Of a stretch of DNA of 64,000 bases, positions 24,162-34,489 are shown one piece after another. The position numbers and the translations under genes are program-made. Origin of the DNA: Grammothele lineata (taxonomy: Eukaryota; Basidiomycota; Agaricomycetes; Polyporales; Polyporaceae); contig NDFF03000388.1 in NCBI GenBank assembly GCA_002150815.3, positions 364,221-428,220 of the forward strand, in the 5' to 3' direction. The first letter of the stretch is position 1, and the number at the start of each line of letters is the position of its first letter. The notes under the pieces were generated by a model. That model had not been told where the DNA came from. It worked only from the letters and a program-made list of their open reading frames with translations, and made no database searches.

Positions 24162-25306
24162 GTTGGGAAACGGGTGTATGAACAAAGCCGACAGGAGCGT
24201 GCGAAGAGGCGAGGCGAGAGTGAGACAAACAAGTGGACAAGACGAACAGCGCAGCGTCGTCCCCGAACGTTCGCATCTATCTGAGACGCCCGTTACAGAC
24301 GCCGTCCGGCTCGTACTCTTCTCGCGAACGCCTCCCCTCGATTCATTCTCATCTATCAAGTTGTTTTACTCATCGCGATGAATCGGTAACTACATTTTAT
24401 TCCCTCTAATTGCATGAGCTCATGCTTCTTCATAACAGAGGTCCAATCATTTTGGTAAATCAGGCATCTGTGTTACATCGAGCTGAACAACTGACTACTA
24501 TCCGGTTGGTCCAGACGATCGACGAGGCCGAGGTGTGCTCGCCCGACCACTTGTCCCATCATTCTCGTAACTAACCCATGGTACCTAGTACCTCCTGGAT
24601 CAGCTCGTTCGTGACACCGGTTGCAATAATGCTTTCCATCACACCTCACGAAGCTGATTCTAGCCACCCCCATCCTCTGATGATGACGATATGCTAGTGA
24701 AGCTGCGTAGAAGGCTACAGGACTTGTTGACTACCCTCCGTGCAGGCGCGGAGGGAACCGTATCTAGCTGAGCAATATGCGCATATATGTGAGTAGGGGA
24801 AGGGCGTCTGGGTTCGTCTCATTCACGTCTTGCTTCCACAGCGTTGGAACGTCGTGTGCAAAGCCACGCAGACAGATTTGCTAGATCGCTGGACAGTATT
24901 GCGACAATCGTCATTGACCTTGCATATGAATGGAATATCCACCTCCGGCAGGCTTTGTAGCATAGTAGAAATATTGTACTTTGCCGTGTGATCATTGATT
25001 TTTGACATAAACCTACCTATCACATACGACAATTCTCTGGGAATATTATGGTTGCGATTCTTATGGGATGTGGTAGGCTGCAGGTTTCTCTGAGCCCCAC
25101 TCAAGCGGCCCTCAGGCTCCCGCTCCGAGACCGAGGTGCTCTCGGGCCGGATGGAATGCCGGGCGTCAGAGACCCAGCTCCGGAACTTGAGCTCGATCTC
25201 CTCTGCAGTACATTCCCAACGAAGACGACGGTGAGTCCGCTTTCCACCGTGCCCTTATGCATCATCAGCCGACCATCTATGATTAAATAAGAAGTCTCTT
25301 ACGCCA
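24162..25306. other. Intergenic, divergent promoters
   Basis: 1.1 kb between the start of MED10 (minus) and the start of the thioesterase gene (plus). A minus-strand frame at 24473-24673 contains CNRCHERAD but only 66 codons with no neighbouring exons that fit, so no gene is claimed. No tRNA or repeat seen. Confidence 0.5.
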
Positions 25307-25846
25307 TGGCTGAGGGCTCAAACTCTAGTGCCAACGTCGCGTCACTGAAGCGGCGATCAAGACAAGACTATCCGTTCACCCTCGAGTACAGAACTCGTTG
25401 GCGAGTCTCGATACTCTTGCGTTGCTTGTTCTTTCCTTATCATTGTTTCGTTTAGGATTGACAACGACCAGTATTCGCACATCAATAACTCAGTCTACTA
25501 CCACCTCTTCGATTCCATTGTCAACGCCTACCTCATCCAGCACGCTCATCTCTCACCAGCCTCTTCCCCGCTCATTGGTCTCGTCGTCTCCTCACACGCC
25601 CACTTCTTCTCCCCGCTATCCTTTCCTGACGTCGTTGACCTTTACCTTAGAGTCGTGAAGCTCGGTTCGAGCTCTGTCACGTACGAGATTGCCGTTTTCG
25701 CTCGTGACGCGGACGCACCTTCCGTTGTCGGAGGCTACACCCACGTCTTTGTGGACCGTACTTCCCGCAAGAGTGCACCCATCTCGGACCACACGCGCGC
25801 GGGTTTAGAGAAACTTCTTACTCAACTACCATCGGCCAGGCTGTAA
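25307..25846 (+). CDS. Hotdog-fold acyl-CoA thioesterase
   Basis: Predicted 4-hydroxybenzoyl-CoA thioesterase-type enzyme that hydrolyses acyl-CoA thioesters. From ATG 25307: MAEGSNSSANVASLKRRSRQDYPFTLEYRTRW, then across an intron IDNDQYSHINNSVYYHLFDSIVN, the active-site helix (D-N-D-Q-Y-x-H-x-N-N). HAHFFSPLSFPDVVDLYLRVVKLGSSSVTYEI and a C-terminal strand/helix follow to TAA at 25844-25846, about 155 residues, a single-domain length. The frame is only kept if the intron begins GCGAGT and ends TTTAG, that is, a GC-AG intron (about 25398-25454). It converges tail to tail with the METTL16-like gene, 66 bp away. Confidence 0.83.
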
Positions 25847-25912
25847 GATGAGCAGGGGATGAAGGACCTCTATTGGATCTGCTCCGACGTTTGTATGTAC
25901 GATCACACCGCA

Positions 25913-27801
25913 TTATCGCGCTGTCTGCTCCGCTGCGACCGCAGCTACCACCTTCCGCTGCACATGGCTCGTGAAGCTCTCGAACAAGCCCCTGTCCCTC
26001 CCTAATACCCAATCCGAGATCAACTCCATGCTATCTCCTCTCTGCTCGCATCTAATCCGACACACGAGCTGTACCACCCGCTGGGCCGCTTCCTCGGCTT
26101 CATCCCCTATCGCGTCTCGCTTCTTCCTGCGAGCGGCTCGTGACCAGGTGTTGCCCGACGCACATGCAAGCACATCTACGGCGTCAGGGCGAGTATGTTC
26201 ATGCTCCCTCACCAACACTCCGGGAACCAACGCGAGGATCTGCAGCAATACCTCGCCCAAACGCGGTTCAGGGTGGCCTTGTGGGAGTGACTGACGGAGC
26301 GTGTTTCGAGAGGGCGTGAGGTTCTGTAGTGCATGATGAGGTAATCTACCAATCGCCTGCTATGTGGTCAGTTGCGCATACAGCCCGGGCCCATCAGGAG
26401 CACCTACATCTGGCAGACGGGCTTCGCCGAATGACCACGCTACGACCCAGCGTTTCGTCTGTCCCTGAAAGAGCTCTGTGATGGCGTAGTTGTCGATCTC
26501 CGACGCCAGTCAGGACGACGTAAGTTTACCAGTTGCAGTGCTCACATAATTCCGCCTCAGAAGCTCAACGATATGCGTCAAACTCGACATTTTGCCGAGC
26601 ATAGACGTGAACCATCTGTCCAGAGTGTAAGAGTGTCGCACAAAGCGTTGCAAGCGTTCAGACGTACCTGCACCTGTCTCTCAACTCCAGGCTCTCATTG
26701 ACCATCCTCCCCACAAAGGCAGATTCTCCGCCAGGGGTAATCGTTTCGGTGTCGGCACCGGTACACACCTAAGACTCCATCAATATTAGGGTAGTAGCAA
26801 CCACCGGAGAGTGACAGGACCCACGGAGTGAGGCTCGAATTCCTTTGCTTCCGCCAGCCGAGCCACCTCCTCCCGATCGGCGTAGAAGGGCGGATTACAC
26901 ATTGTGAAGTCGTAGACTGTGGTGCTGGAAAGCTTCTTTCAGCCTTGAGATCACGAGTAACGCGAACGATTCGTACTGATTCGCAAGGGGCTCAAAGATC
27001 TGGCCTGCCGGATCCGCCGCGATGACGGCGATGCGATCTTGTAACCCGTTGTATTGCGCGTTCCTCCGAGCATGCTCGAGGGAAAGGCTGTCGACCTCTG
27101 AAACAGAAATGAGCAGAGTCAAAGAACCGAGGATAGTCTCGTCCCACCTGTCGCAGTGAATTTCCAGTCGGGGTGCAGGCGACATCCCAACAATGGGTAA
27201 ATGGCAGATGCCCCCGTGCCACTGCTTCACCGTTAGCTTTGGCTCGTGCCGCGCGAGCTTGGGGCATACATGTCTAAGCCTTGCACTGGATGCTTTTCCT
27301 GATCAATATAACCAGCGAGTCGAGTAGCCTCGATGACGTCTTCAAGCCAAAGGATGTAATTTAGCCTGTAGTGCACTAGATGAGCACGTGTGTATGTTTC
27401 ACGTTGGAATATGCCACCTGTTTGGCACCTAGGAAAAGTATGGGTGATTCGAAACGAGAGTCGAACCGGGACGTGACGTACAGGGGGGCAGAGCCTCCCG
27501 GAAGGGACGTCCAAATTCAGTCCAAAATCGCGATGTAGTAATGCTTCGGTCAGCCGCCTGCGCTCGAGATGATGAGTCTCGATTCAGAATGAAAAGGAAA
27601 TCTATACCTTTGGGCGACCTCGTCCTTGAAATCGATAGTTGCTCCATTTGAGTGCTTGATCACACTTTGTGCATCATCAGGGTCAAAATTGAGTCGTGTT
27701 GCATGGAAAAGGTGATTCGCGTACTGTGTTGCGAGAGGAGGGTACGCCTCCGCGAGAGCCGTAAAGTCGGGCGGGTTACGGTACGGATTGCGAGGGTGCA
27801 T
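25913..27801 (-). CDS. METTL16: METTL16-type RNA N6-adenosine methyltransferase (Methyltransf_10)
   Basis: SAM-dependent enzyme of the METTL16/RlmF family; relatives methylate the U6 snRNA ACAGA box. The start MHPRNPYRNPPDFTALAEAYP (ATG 27801) is the family's diagnostic N-terminus, which binds RNA. GATIDFKDEVAQR follows, then NRLNYILWLEDVIEATRL, GLDIGTGASAIYPLLG-like SAM motif around 27180-27270, and ATEVDSLSLEHARRNAQYN with the acidic ribose-binding residue. The catalytic motif MCNPPFYAD lies at about 26870-26900, giving NPPF. RWVVAWSFGEARLPD follows and the C-terminal part ends AAEQTAR at 25913. Around ten short introns break the gene. No key residue appears lost. Confidence 0.85.
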
Positions 27802-28102
27802 TGACTGTTCAGTAACGAGGTTTTCCCGCGCGCTTCTTCGCGATCGCGCTTACGACGTACGTTGAGATCACTTGGATGCGACTGTGGTGGTTTGTGTCAA
27901 GAAAGAACGACGGGCGCTACCTCCGTATGCCATATATCTATACTCAGGCATGACTTCCTTCGTTCGCACCGAATATGTAACACGATTGTATATATTTAGT
28001 TATTACGAATACAGCTCAAAAGCGATTACAGGATTATAGCTTGTGAAGACGGACGGAACGTGGGGATATCGCGAAGAGTTACGGGAACGAAATGGGTGTA
28101 GC
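27802..28102. other. Intergenic region
   Basis: 301 bp upstream of the METTL16-like gene and downstream of the next minus-strand gene. No feature seen beyond the expected promoter. Confidence 0.5.
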
Positions 28103-30341
28103 CTACCAGGCGACACCGATGCTGCTCAACCTACACGAAAGCTCAATACCGAGTTTTATCCAGTTGATATGACACTCACCTCGACTCCTCTTCCCTCCAA
28201 CTCTCATCACGGAAGTCTCCGCTTTTGGACAACGTCATCCCTGTTGTTGACTTCGACAGGGATGTGAAGTCCTCCACTGCAGTTTGGTATGCCACGTCCC
28301 CGCTATCCAACTCCATCGACACGGTCGCGATCCCGCTGTCATCATCGTGTACGCGCAAGCTCTCTGAGATGGACCCAACCTCGCTTTTGGTCTCCTCAGG
28401 GATGACCCAGAGTGGCAACCCGTGGACGTGTGCCCGTATGCTGGAGCTCACAACCTCCGCGAGGCCCGAGATCGGACCTTGGGTGTCCCAACAGAGGCGG
28501 GTGCTGCAGCTCCCTGGACACGGGCGCGTCTGAGACGCATCTACACCTGGGCTCGCGATCATCTCGTCGCCTGGACTGTCAGGGCTTGGGCTAGCGGGAG
28601 GACTGGAGAAGACCGAGCCATTGTCGTCACTGACTAGATCAAGTCCTAGACCAATGCCGAGCACGCCGGAGACGGCATCCACGTCAAGTTTACCGTCACT
28701 TCCGGTGAGATTACTGAGGTCCCAGCTATTTTCCAGAGCAGGATGGGCATGACGCGCAGCAGGAGAATTGGAGAGACCTGAACCCGAGCGAAGACTACTG
28801 GGAGATATCGGCGTTGGAGGAGTTGAAACCATAGATTGTCTACGCGGCGTTTGCTTGAGGATGCAGCGAGGGACATTAGGGCTGTTGGCAGACTTCAAAG
28901 ATGGAGATGCTAGATTGCCAGATGCACTAGACAGTGCCTTCATGCCCCTCTGAGGTCCCCCATGCCGAGACTTTGTCTCGGAGACCTTGACAGCGTAATC
29001 GAGCAACGGAGTATGTGCGTTGATTGCGGGGCTACAGTGGGAGGGGCTGAGGGGGAGTCCGGGTGTCGCTCTCGCTTCCCTGGAGCTGTCCCAAAAATGT
29101 GGTGACACGACGCAGCTTTCAGGTCGATTTTTTGGCGTGTAAACCGGCTGAGGTACCGGTATACCGGGTGCAACCGGAGAGTGGAAGACAGCCAGAGAGA
29201 CGGACGCGGGAGAGTTGAAGGAGGCAGCGCTGATGGAGAGCATTGAGGACGTAGTCGAGGATACATGTTGTCTTCTGAGAAGAGCAAAGGGAGTGACAGA
29301 GGTCGATTCGGACGTTGGTGGATGAGAGGTGGATAGACGCGGGGAAGTGAAAGGAGTGAAGAAAGGCAGAGCTAACGCATCACAACATCAGTACTCGTAA
29401 TCACAGCTTTGAGACAAAAAATAAAACGTACATGAATCGGCGGACGACTCGGAGTTATCCTGGATGGTGTTGGTAGACGACACGGACCTATCGTTGACAA
29501 GGAGAAGAGGCACATTATAGGTTGGTTCGCTGGAAGAGGCCGAGGTAGCCAGAGGGATTTTGGGGGAAACGGGTGACAGATGGTGCGACTTCAGGCTCCG
29601 GGGTGAGCTCAGGTGCGCTGGAGGAAGAACCTGGAGCGGGGAATGTACAATAGAGCAGTCGGGCATGCCGAGAAAATCAGGAACGGCAGGCAAAGGGTGC
29701 CTAGACTTGTGTACCAGACAGACTGAAGGAAACTGAGAATGAGTGGTGAATCTCGAGTTTGTCGACGAATAGAGAGTGCTGGTGTTGGCGGTGCGACACC
29801 TAAACGAATCCGCGGACGGAGCAGAACGCCAATGAGAGGGACGGCTACGCTTGGCTCGACGAATGGTTGAATTGAGCCTGCACAAGATAACGATCTCCCA
29901 CTCGGGGGAGCCACAGAAACCGACCAGATAAGGCTGAATGTCGGTCAAGAAGGCCTCCAAGCGAGAAGAAAGTGAGAGAGAGGACGGGTCGGAAGAAGCT
30001 AGTAAACGGGCGGTCATCGCCAAAGAGGACGCCTTCGAAAGACCGGATGGGAGGCCGTGGGCGTGAATAGACTGGCCCCTACGGAAGCGTCGGTAGGCAT
30101 GCTTGAGCAAGGCGAGGATCGGCAAAGGCAGAAAGCTGAGCACGACGGCGAGTGGCTCAAAGGTGGTTGCCGACGCCGCTCCAACTTGGATCGTAGCCTG
30201 GCCTTTCGTGCGCGACGCAGGTGCTGCACACGCGAAGAGGAATATGGACGAGAAAAGCAGAAATAATGTCGCCTGAGAGCGCACGAAGAGAGTAAGGGCA
30301 GACATCGCCATCGAGGCGGGGAGGAAGAGAGCACGGTGCAT
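28103..30341 (-). CDS. Unrecognised protein with two N-terminal hydrophobic segments and long Ser/Pro-rich tail
   Basis: I do not recognise a family. The ATG at 30341 gives MHRALFLPASMAMSALTLFV; hydrophobic stretches LFLLFSSIFLFACA and PLAVVLSFLPLPILALL suggest a signal anchor plus one more membrane span, followed by basic KHAYRRFRRGQ. The rest is low-complexity and Ser/Pro-rich, likely disordered. A GTACGT...GCGTTAG intron (about 29374-29431) joins exon 1 (DNSESSADS) to LPFFTPFTSPRLSTSHPP and the second long exon, which includes CILKQTPRRQS and acidic blocks. The exon reads to a stop at 28176, but a GTGAGT...TGTAG intron would replace it by LSSIGVAW and TAG at 28103; I prefer the spliced end. 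It shares a 200-bp upstream region with the next gene. Confidence 0.55.
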
Positions 30342-30541
30342 CGCATTCGACCCGAGTGTTTGTGCACATGTCACAGGTCCCAACAGGTCCCAACAGGATG
30401 CCGTCACTCGTCACCCCATGGTTCGCCTTGGCCCACGGCCACTCGGCTCAGGTCCCGCCGTTTCGTTCAAGTCCTCTCTCTTCAAGCACAGACCCGATCC
30501 GATACCCCCAAGCACGCTTGAGGCGACGACGTACTGCGACT
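30342..30541. promoter_or_regulatory. Bidirectional promoter region with 11-bp tandem repeat
   Basis: 200 bp separate the two divergent start codons. It holds the tandem CAGGTCCCAACAGGTCCCAA at about 30374-30395. If the upstream ATG at 30356 were used for the plus-strand gene, this region would be coding and the spacer would shrink to 14 bp. Confidence 0.4.
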
Positions 30542-32215
30542 ATGGCCTCCGATGTGCTTTCTGAACCCCCAGGGAGATCTGGCGACGGCCTTGGCCTGCT
30601 CCCCTCGGCAAGCTCATCTCTAGCTCTCGCAGTCAGCTCTGGTACGATTTCTTCTGTTGGCGCACCTACAGACGATCTTGGTGATCCCAGCTCCCGAGCT
30701 CGGGCCAAGACAATGCGTACAAAGGACGTCGAGAAATCTCCCGTACCGCATCGCTTCTACCTCGTGCCCAGCACAAGACGGCAACTCCTCAAAGAGGTCC
30801 CTAGATCGACATCGGACCTTGCGTACAGAAGACGCAGCCGCGCATACACGCATGCTGTCTGTACTTCCAGCATCCCAGACTTCCATGATGCAGAGATTGT
30901 GCGTGTTACTGTGTCCTTCATCCATGTAGGAATTAACCCTCTTGTCGCCCGACAGGACCTGCACTCGCGAGAAGAGCTCGATGCCATTCACAGCCTCAAG
31001 GATTATGTCATAGAAGAACTCGTATCCGACGCGCTGCACTCCCCGGTGTTTGATATTTGTGATTCTCCCCCCTTTTGTTCTGCCTCAGAGTCTCGGCCTC
31101 TGTCCGAGTCTGTTACTCTCGTTCAAGACCATTCAATGAAGGCGGTCGACTCTTCTTCATCCAAGCTGAAACCCACGCAGCACACAACTTCTCTTGTATC
31201 TCAGTCCTTTCTAGCATCCTGCCGCGTACAACATGACAACAACACTAGCACATCCCTACCGGCGGTCTCGGACAGCTCCGCAAACACTTCTGCTCATCGA
31301 ATATCTCTTGATCACACAGTCTCACACACCCATTCCCCTCTCGCGCACGCCATAGACTTGTATCTTGATTCTCATCCTGATTCGAACGCTCACAATGCTG
31401 CCGAGGCTCTGCCGCCACCTCCCTCGGACAGCACCCAAACTCTTGGCCTCACTCCAAGCGTCAGTAGACGCGCGACGCTCGCTGCTAGCCCTTCTTCCAT
31501 GCCGATCCCCACTCCACCCCCTCGCAAGTTTGCTCTCCGCCGACAGGCTATCTATGCGGAGGAGGGCTTGCAGCTCGCCTTACCCGAATCTGACTCTGAC
31601 TCCTCTGTCCGGGCGGCTGTTCGTAGTGCCGGAATGAAGTTAACAGGCTCAAGGGGACACCATGCGCACACGACGTCGGAATATGTCTTTCCACGCGCGG
31701 CTAGTGGATCGGGCTGGTCGGCGTCTTCGTCTATGGCCTCTCTAAAATCACAAGGGACGATGGATATTCCAGCAAGCATCGTGGTTCAGGGGGATCTTGG
31801 TGGAGAACTGGAGCAACCATTTGCTATCGAAGATCTGGGGCAACTGCTTCCGGACTTTGGAGACCAGCCTGGTTTACTGACGAGCACGCCACCTGTCAAG
31901 CTGCGCTCTCCAGCTCACCGACCTCTCACCCTGGCGCCTGACCCGGCGGCTCGCCTCTGCCTTGATTCCTCGTTCTCGATTGGCATCATTCCTAAATCTT
32001 CTGGCTTGAATTGGCAACCATTGCGGATAAGCAAACGAATTTCTGCCAAGCCCACGCGCGTCCTGGCTCCAAGCATTTCTCACAAGGACCGTGCATCCTT
32101 GCCGCCATCCTGGAACAAGTACGGGAGACCTCCGCTCATCGAGGAGATGTTGGAGGATCTCAATATGGCTATTGATGAATGGCGATCGATGATTCCTCCC
32201 GCCGTATACATTTAG
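30542..32215 (+). CDS. Unrecognised Ser-rich protein, intronless
   Basis: A single uninterrupted frame of 557 codons from the ATG at 30542 (MASDVLSEPPGRSGDGLG), or 619 if the upstream ATG at 30356 is used. I prefer the inner start because the extra 62 residues are basic and low-complexity and overlap the promoter region. The N-terminal third has a possibly folded stretch (VPHRFYLVPSTRRQLLKEV, IVRVTVSFIHVGINPLVAR, IHSLKDYVIEELV). The remainder is Ser/Pro-rich and likely disordered, with PTPPPRKFALRRQAIYAEEG and a short conserved-looking end SWNKYGRPPLIEEMLEDLN. No catalytic motif, signal peptide or membrane span. Function unknown. Confidence 0.6.
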   Translation: MASDVLSEPPGRSGDGLGLLPSASSSLALAVSSGTISSVGAPTDDLGDPSSRARAKTMRTKDVEKSPVPHRFYLVPSTRRQLLKEVPRSTSDLAYRRRSRAYTHAVCTSSIPDFHDAEIVRVTVSFIHVGINPLVARQDLHSREELDAIHSLKDYVIEELVSDALHSPVFDICDSPPFCSASESRPLSESVTLVQDHSMKAVDSSSSKLKPTQHTTSLVSQSFLASCRVQHDNNTSTSLPAVSDSSANTSAHRISLDHTVSHTHSPLAHAIDLYLDSHPDSNAHNAAEALPPPPSDSTQTLGLTPSVSRRATLAASPSSMPIPTPPPRKFALRRQAIYAEEGLQLALPESDSDSSVRAAVRSAGMKLTGSRGHHAHTTSEYVFPRAASGSGWSASSSMASLKSQGTMDIPASIVVQGDLGGELEQPFAIEDLGQLLPDFGDQPGLLTSTPPVKLRSPAHRPLTLAPDPAARLCLDSSFSIGIIPKSSGLNWQPLRISKRISAKPTRVLAPSISHKDRASLPPSWNKYGRPPLIEEMLEDLNMAIDEWRSMIPPAVYI

Positions 32216-32313
32216 CTAACACTGTCTTATGGGCATCGATGTGTCGAATGTATAGATATGTTAACGTTTGCGGACGTTTTTCAGAATACATCGTGTCCCC
32301 CGTGGAGCGAGTT

Positions 32314-34214
32314 TTAGCGTGTCGTGACGATCCGCCAATCGCCACTGAAGATGTCCTGCCATTCATAAGCCTCCTCTGCTGGCTCGTCTTCTTCTGCGTC
32401 AACGGGTCCACCGAACGATACGGCAGCTGTGATGGTCTCGGCGATTGGTTGTACGACAACTTGCGTGTCAGATAGTTGAACGCGAGCAACATACAACAAT
32501 GTCTCTGGAGTTAGTGTGACCGTGTTGATACCTAGTGCCTGGATAGTGTTCAGGGGTTGTTCCATTACACAAAGGTAGAAGTGATACGCACCTTCCAAGC
32601 GACCGTCGATCCGACAGATACTTGGGACTTCTCGGTGATTTTCCTTAGCGAGTCCCACTTTGTGGCAATGGTATTGCGTTCGAGGGCCACTGCATTCGTG
32701 AAAGTCGCGTCTAAAGTACTCTTGGTGGCGACGGCGCGGTCAGCAATCGCGGCTGCCGCGGAGTCGTCATCATAAGGCAACCCTTCTGCCAGTGCATCCG
32801 CCTCCTCCCAGCCGTCCTCGACGGTCTTTCTTTTCTTCCTATTCTTCCTTCTTGAGGGCCACATGCCCTCTTCCACATCTATGCTTGTCACAAACATATT
32901 GGCCGGAATTTGCCCCATTTCCTGCTTTTCTGACGGTGGAACCAATCTTGGTCCCCCCCTCCTTGTCAAGACAACATCAGCTCGCCTTTGGGGCTGGACC
33001 TGCAATGTCTCCTCAACTGCCATTGCGTCTGGGCTGGCATCACCCTCCTCGTTCTCCTCCGTTGCGGCATCATCGGTAGAGAAAACGATTTTGGCAGGAA
33101 CGCCCCTTGATAGGGCCTCTTTGAACCCGCGACGTTTATTCTTGTTTTGAAGGGAAGCCATCATGAACAGCGGCCGCGCCACCGTCCCGTTCTCATCCTC
33201 CAGCGCTCTCTTCTTACCCTTCGATGGCACGGCCGAGCTAGATGCGGGCTCGGGTTCGGCTGCGGCAGCAGTGGGCGGACCAACAGGTTCCTGTGTGTTC
33301 CGGGAGCGCACGCCGAGGGGGATGTCGTTCGCACTCGCTGGTTCGGCTGTTAGAGCGAGGCGTCCATACATTTTCTTGCGACGGCGGCGGAGGTTTCGTG
33401 AATGCGTCGAGGACTTGCCGAACCCAGGTGGGACGGGAGGGGCAGCGTCGGCACTACATGTACCTGAGACATGGAACGCAGAGAGAGCCGTCATAATGCT
33501 TACGACTTGGTCTTTTGGGTCCGGGCAGCGGACCTCCGAGCATCCGTACACTTCCTTGGAAGTGTTGTAGACGACTTCGATGAAGAAGAGGACGGGGACG
33601 ACGAGGAAGAAGATGAGGAAGAGGAAGAGGTAGTCGAATCATCTGAATCCGAGTCTGAAGATGATGAGGTGCTGGCCGAGTCAGAGTATGAGTCTGGAGA
33701 CGGTGGAGAGGAGGAAGCACGCCGGATAGATGGTAAGAGATATTGAGAAGTGTTTGTCTCGTGCGTTCGAGACTGCGTGTCGCCGGTCTTGACGCGCTTC
33801 CGGATGGGATTGACAGGCTCTGCATGCAGGTTGAGAAGAGGAGACAGAGATGTGTGGGGAAGAAAATGACCTTCTGCAGATTTGCGCTTGGATGAGGAGG
33901 GCAATAACCGCTTAATACTATACCAATAGTCATAGGCTTTATGAGAGATGGCATTGGAGAGAAGCAGGCGGGAGTGAAGAAGGTACATACACAATGAGGT
34001 CTCCATCGCGAATCACATCAAGGGGACTTGTATTCAGGAGCTCGAAGTCGTCAAGAAGGAGGACGATGTCCTCAGCACGAGCACGGACATGGCTGAGGGG
34101 CTGGAGGTCTGCACAAAGGGCGGTTTTGAGGTCGAGGATTGTGGAGAGAGCGCCGGTGCTGAACCAGGCCTTGAGAGGTGGAAGAGGAGGAAGCGTCTCG
34201 AGCTTTACGCGCAT
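32314..34214 (-). CDS. Coilin-like protein (Cajal-body marker homologue)
   Basis: Likely basidiomycete coilin, a scaffold of Cajal bodies in the nucleus. The N-terminus from ATG 34214 (MRVKLETLPPLPPLKAWF) followed by LDLKTALCADLQPLS and LDVIRDGDLIV matches the ubiquitin-like Coilin_N domain in length and pattern. Next is a Ser/Asp-rich disordered stretch with a run of about 25 Ser (33580-33670), then PPGFGKSSTHSRNLRRRRKK, the basic G-x-G-K-x-x-T-x-x-R-N-x-R-R-R block of coilins. The C-terminal part gives VGSTVAWKALGINTVTLTPE and later DIFSGDWRIVTTR, consistent with the atypical Tudor fold. Introns lie near 33470-33500, 33930-33990 and 32520-32590. Annotation rests on domain order; sequence identity is low. 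Confidence 0.7.
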
Positions 34215-34489
34215 CGTCACAGGCCAGGACCACCTGGTTGTGTGCCGATGGACGAGTGGCCGGAGGAATGCGAGCCTTTGCGAGGGACTCCGGACTTGGA
34301 GGAGACGCGTGCCCGTGACCCGAGGCGGGTGGGGTCACGTGGGGCGCTTGACACGTCCGTCCAGCACATCTCGCCCGACTGCTCTTGCCTGTCCTCGACG
34401 CCGACGTGTCTCTCCTCCGCTCTTTTCCCCGCCCGCCCGCCGCTGTACTCTAGCTTGTCGACGGCCTCTGCTCCGTCCCGCCGGCCACA
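34215..34489. promoter_or_regulatory. Shared upstream region of coilin-like and SEC63 genes
   Basis: 275 bp between divergent start codons, with a TCACGTGG E-box-like core near 34334. Function inferred from position. Confidence 0.4.

Noticed and set aside
27440..27480. GGTTCGACTC, resembling a tRNA B box, on the minus strand
   Set aside because: No pairing T stem and no A box at proper distance; lies inside an intron/exon region of the METTL16-like gene.
30356..30541. Upstream ATG that would add 62 residues to the intronless gene
   Set aside because: Extension is basic low-complexity sequence within 14 bp of the divergent start; ATG at 30542 is more plausible, though not proven.
33580..33670. 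Purine-rich plus-strand run as a microsatellite
   Set aside because: It encodes the poly-Ser/Asp linker of the coilin-like protein on the minus strand.
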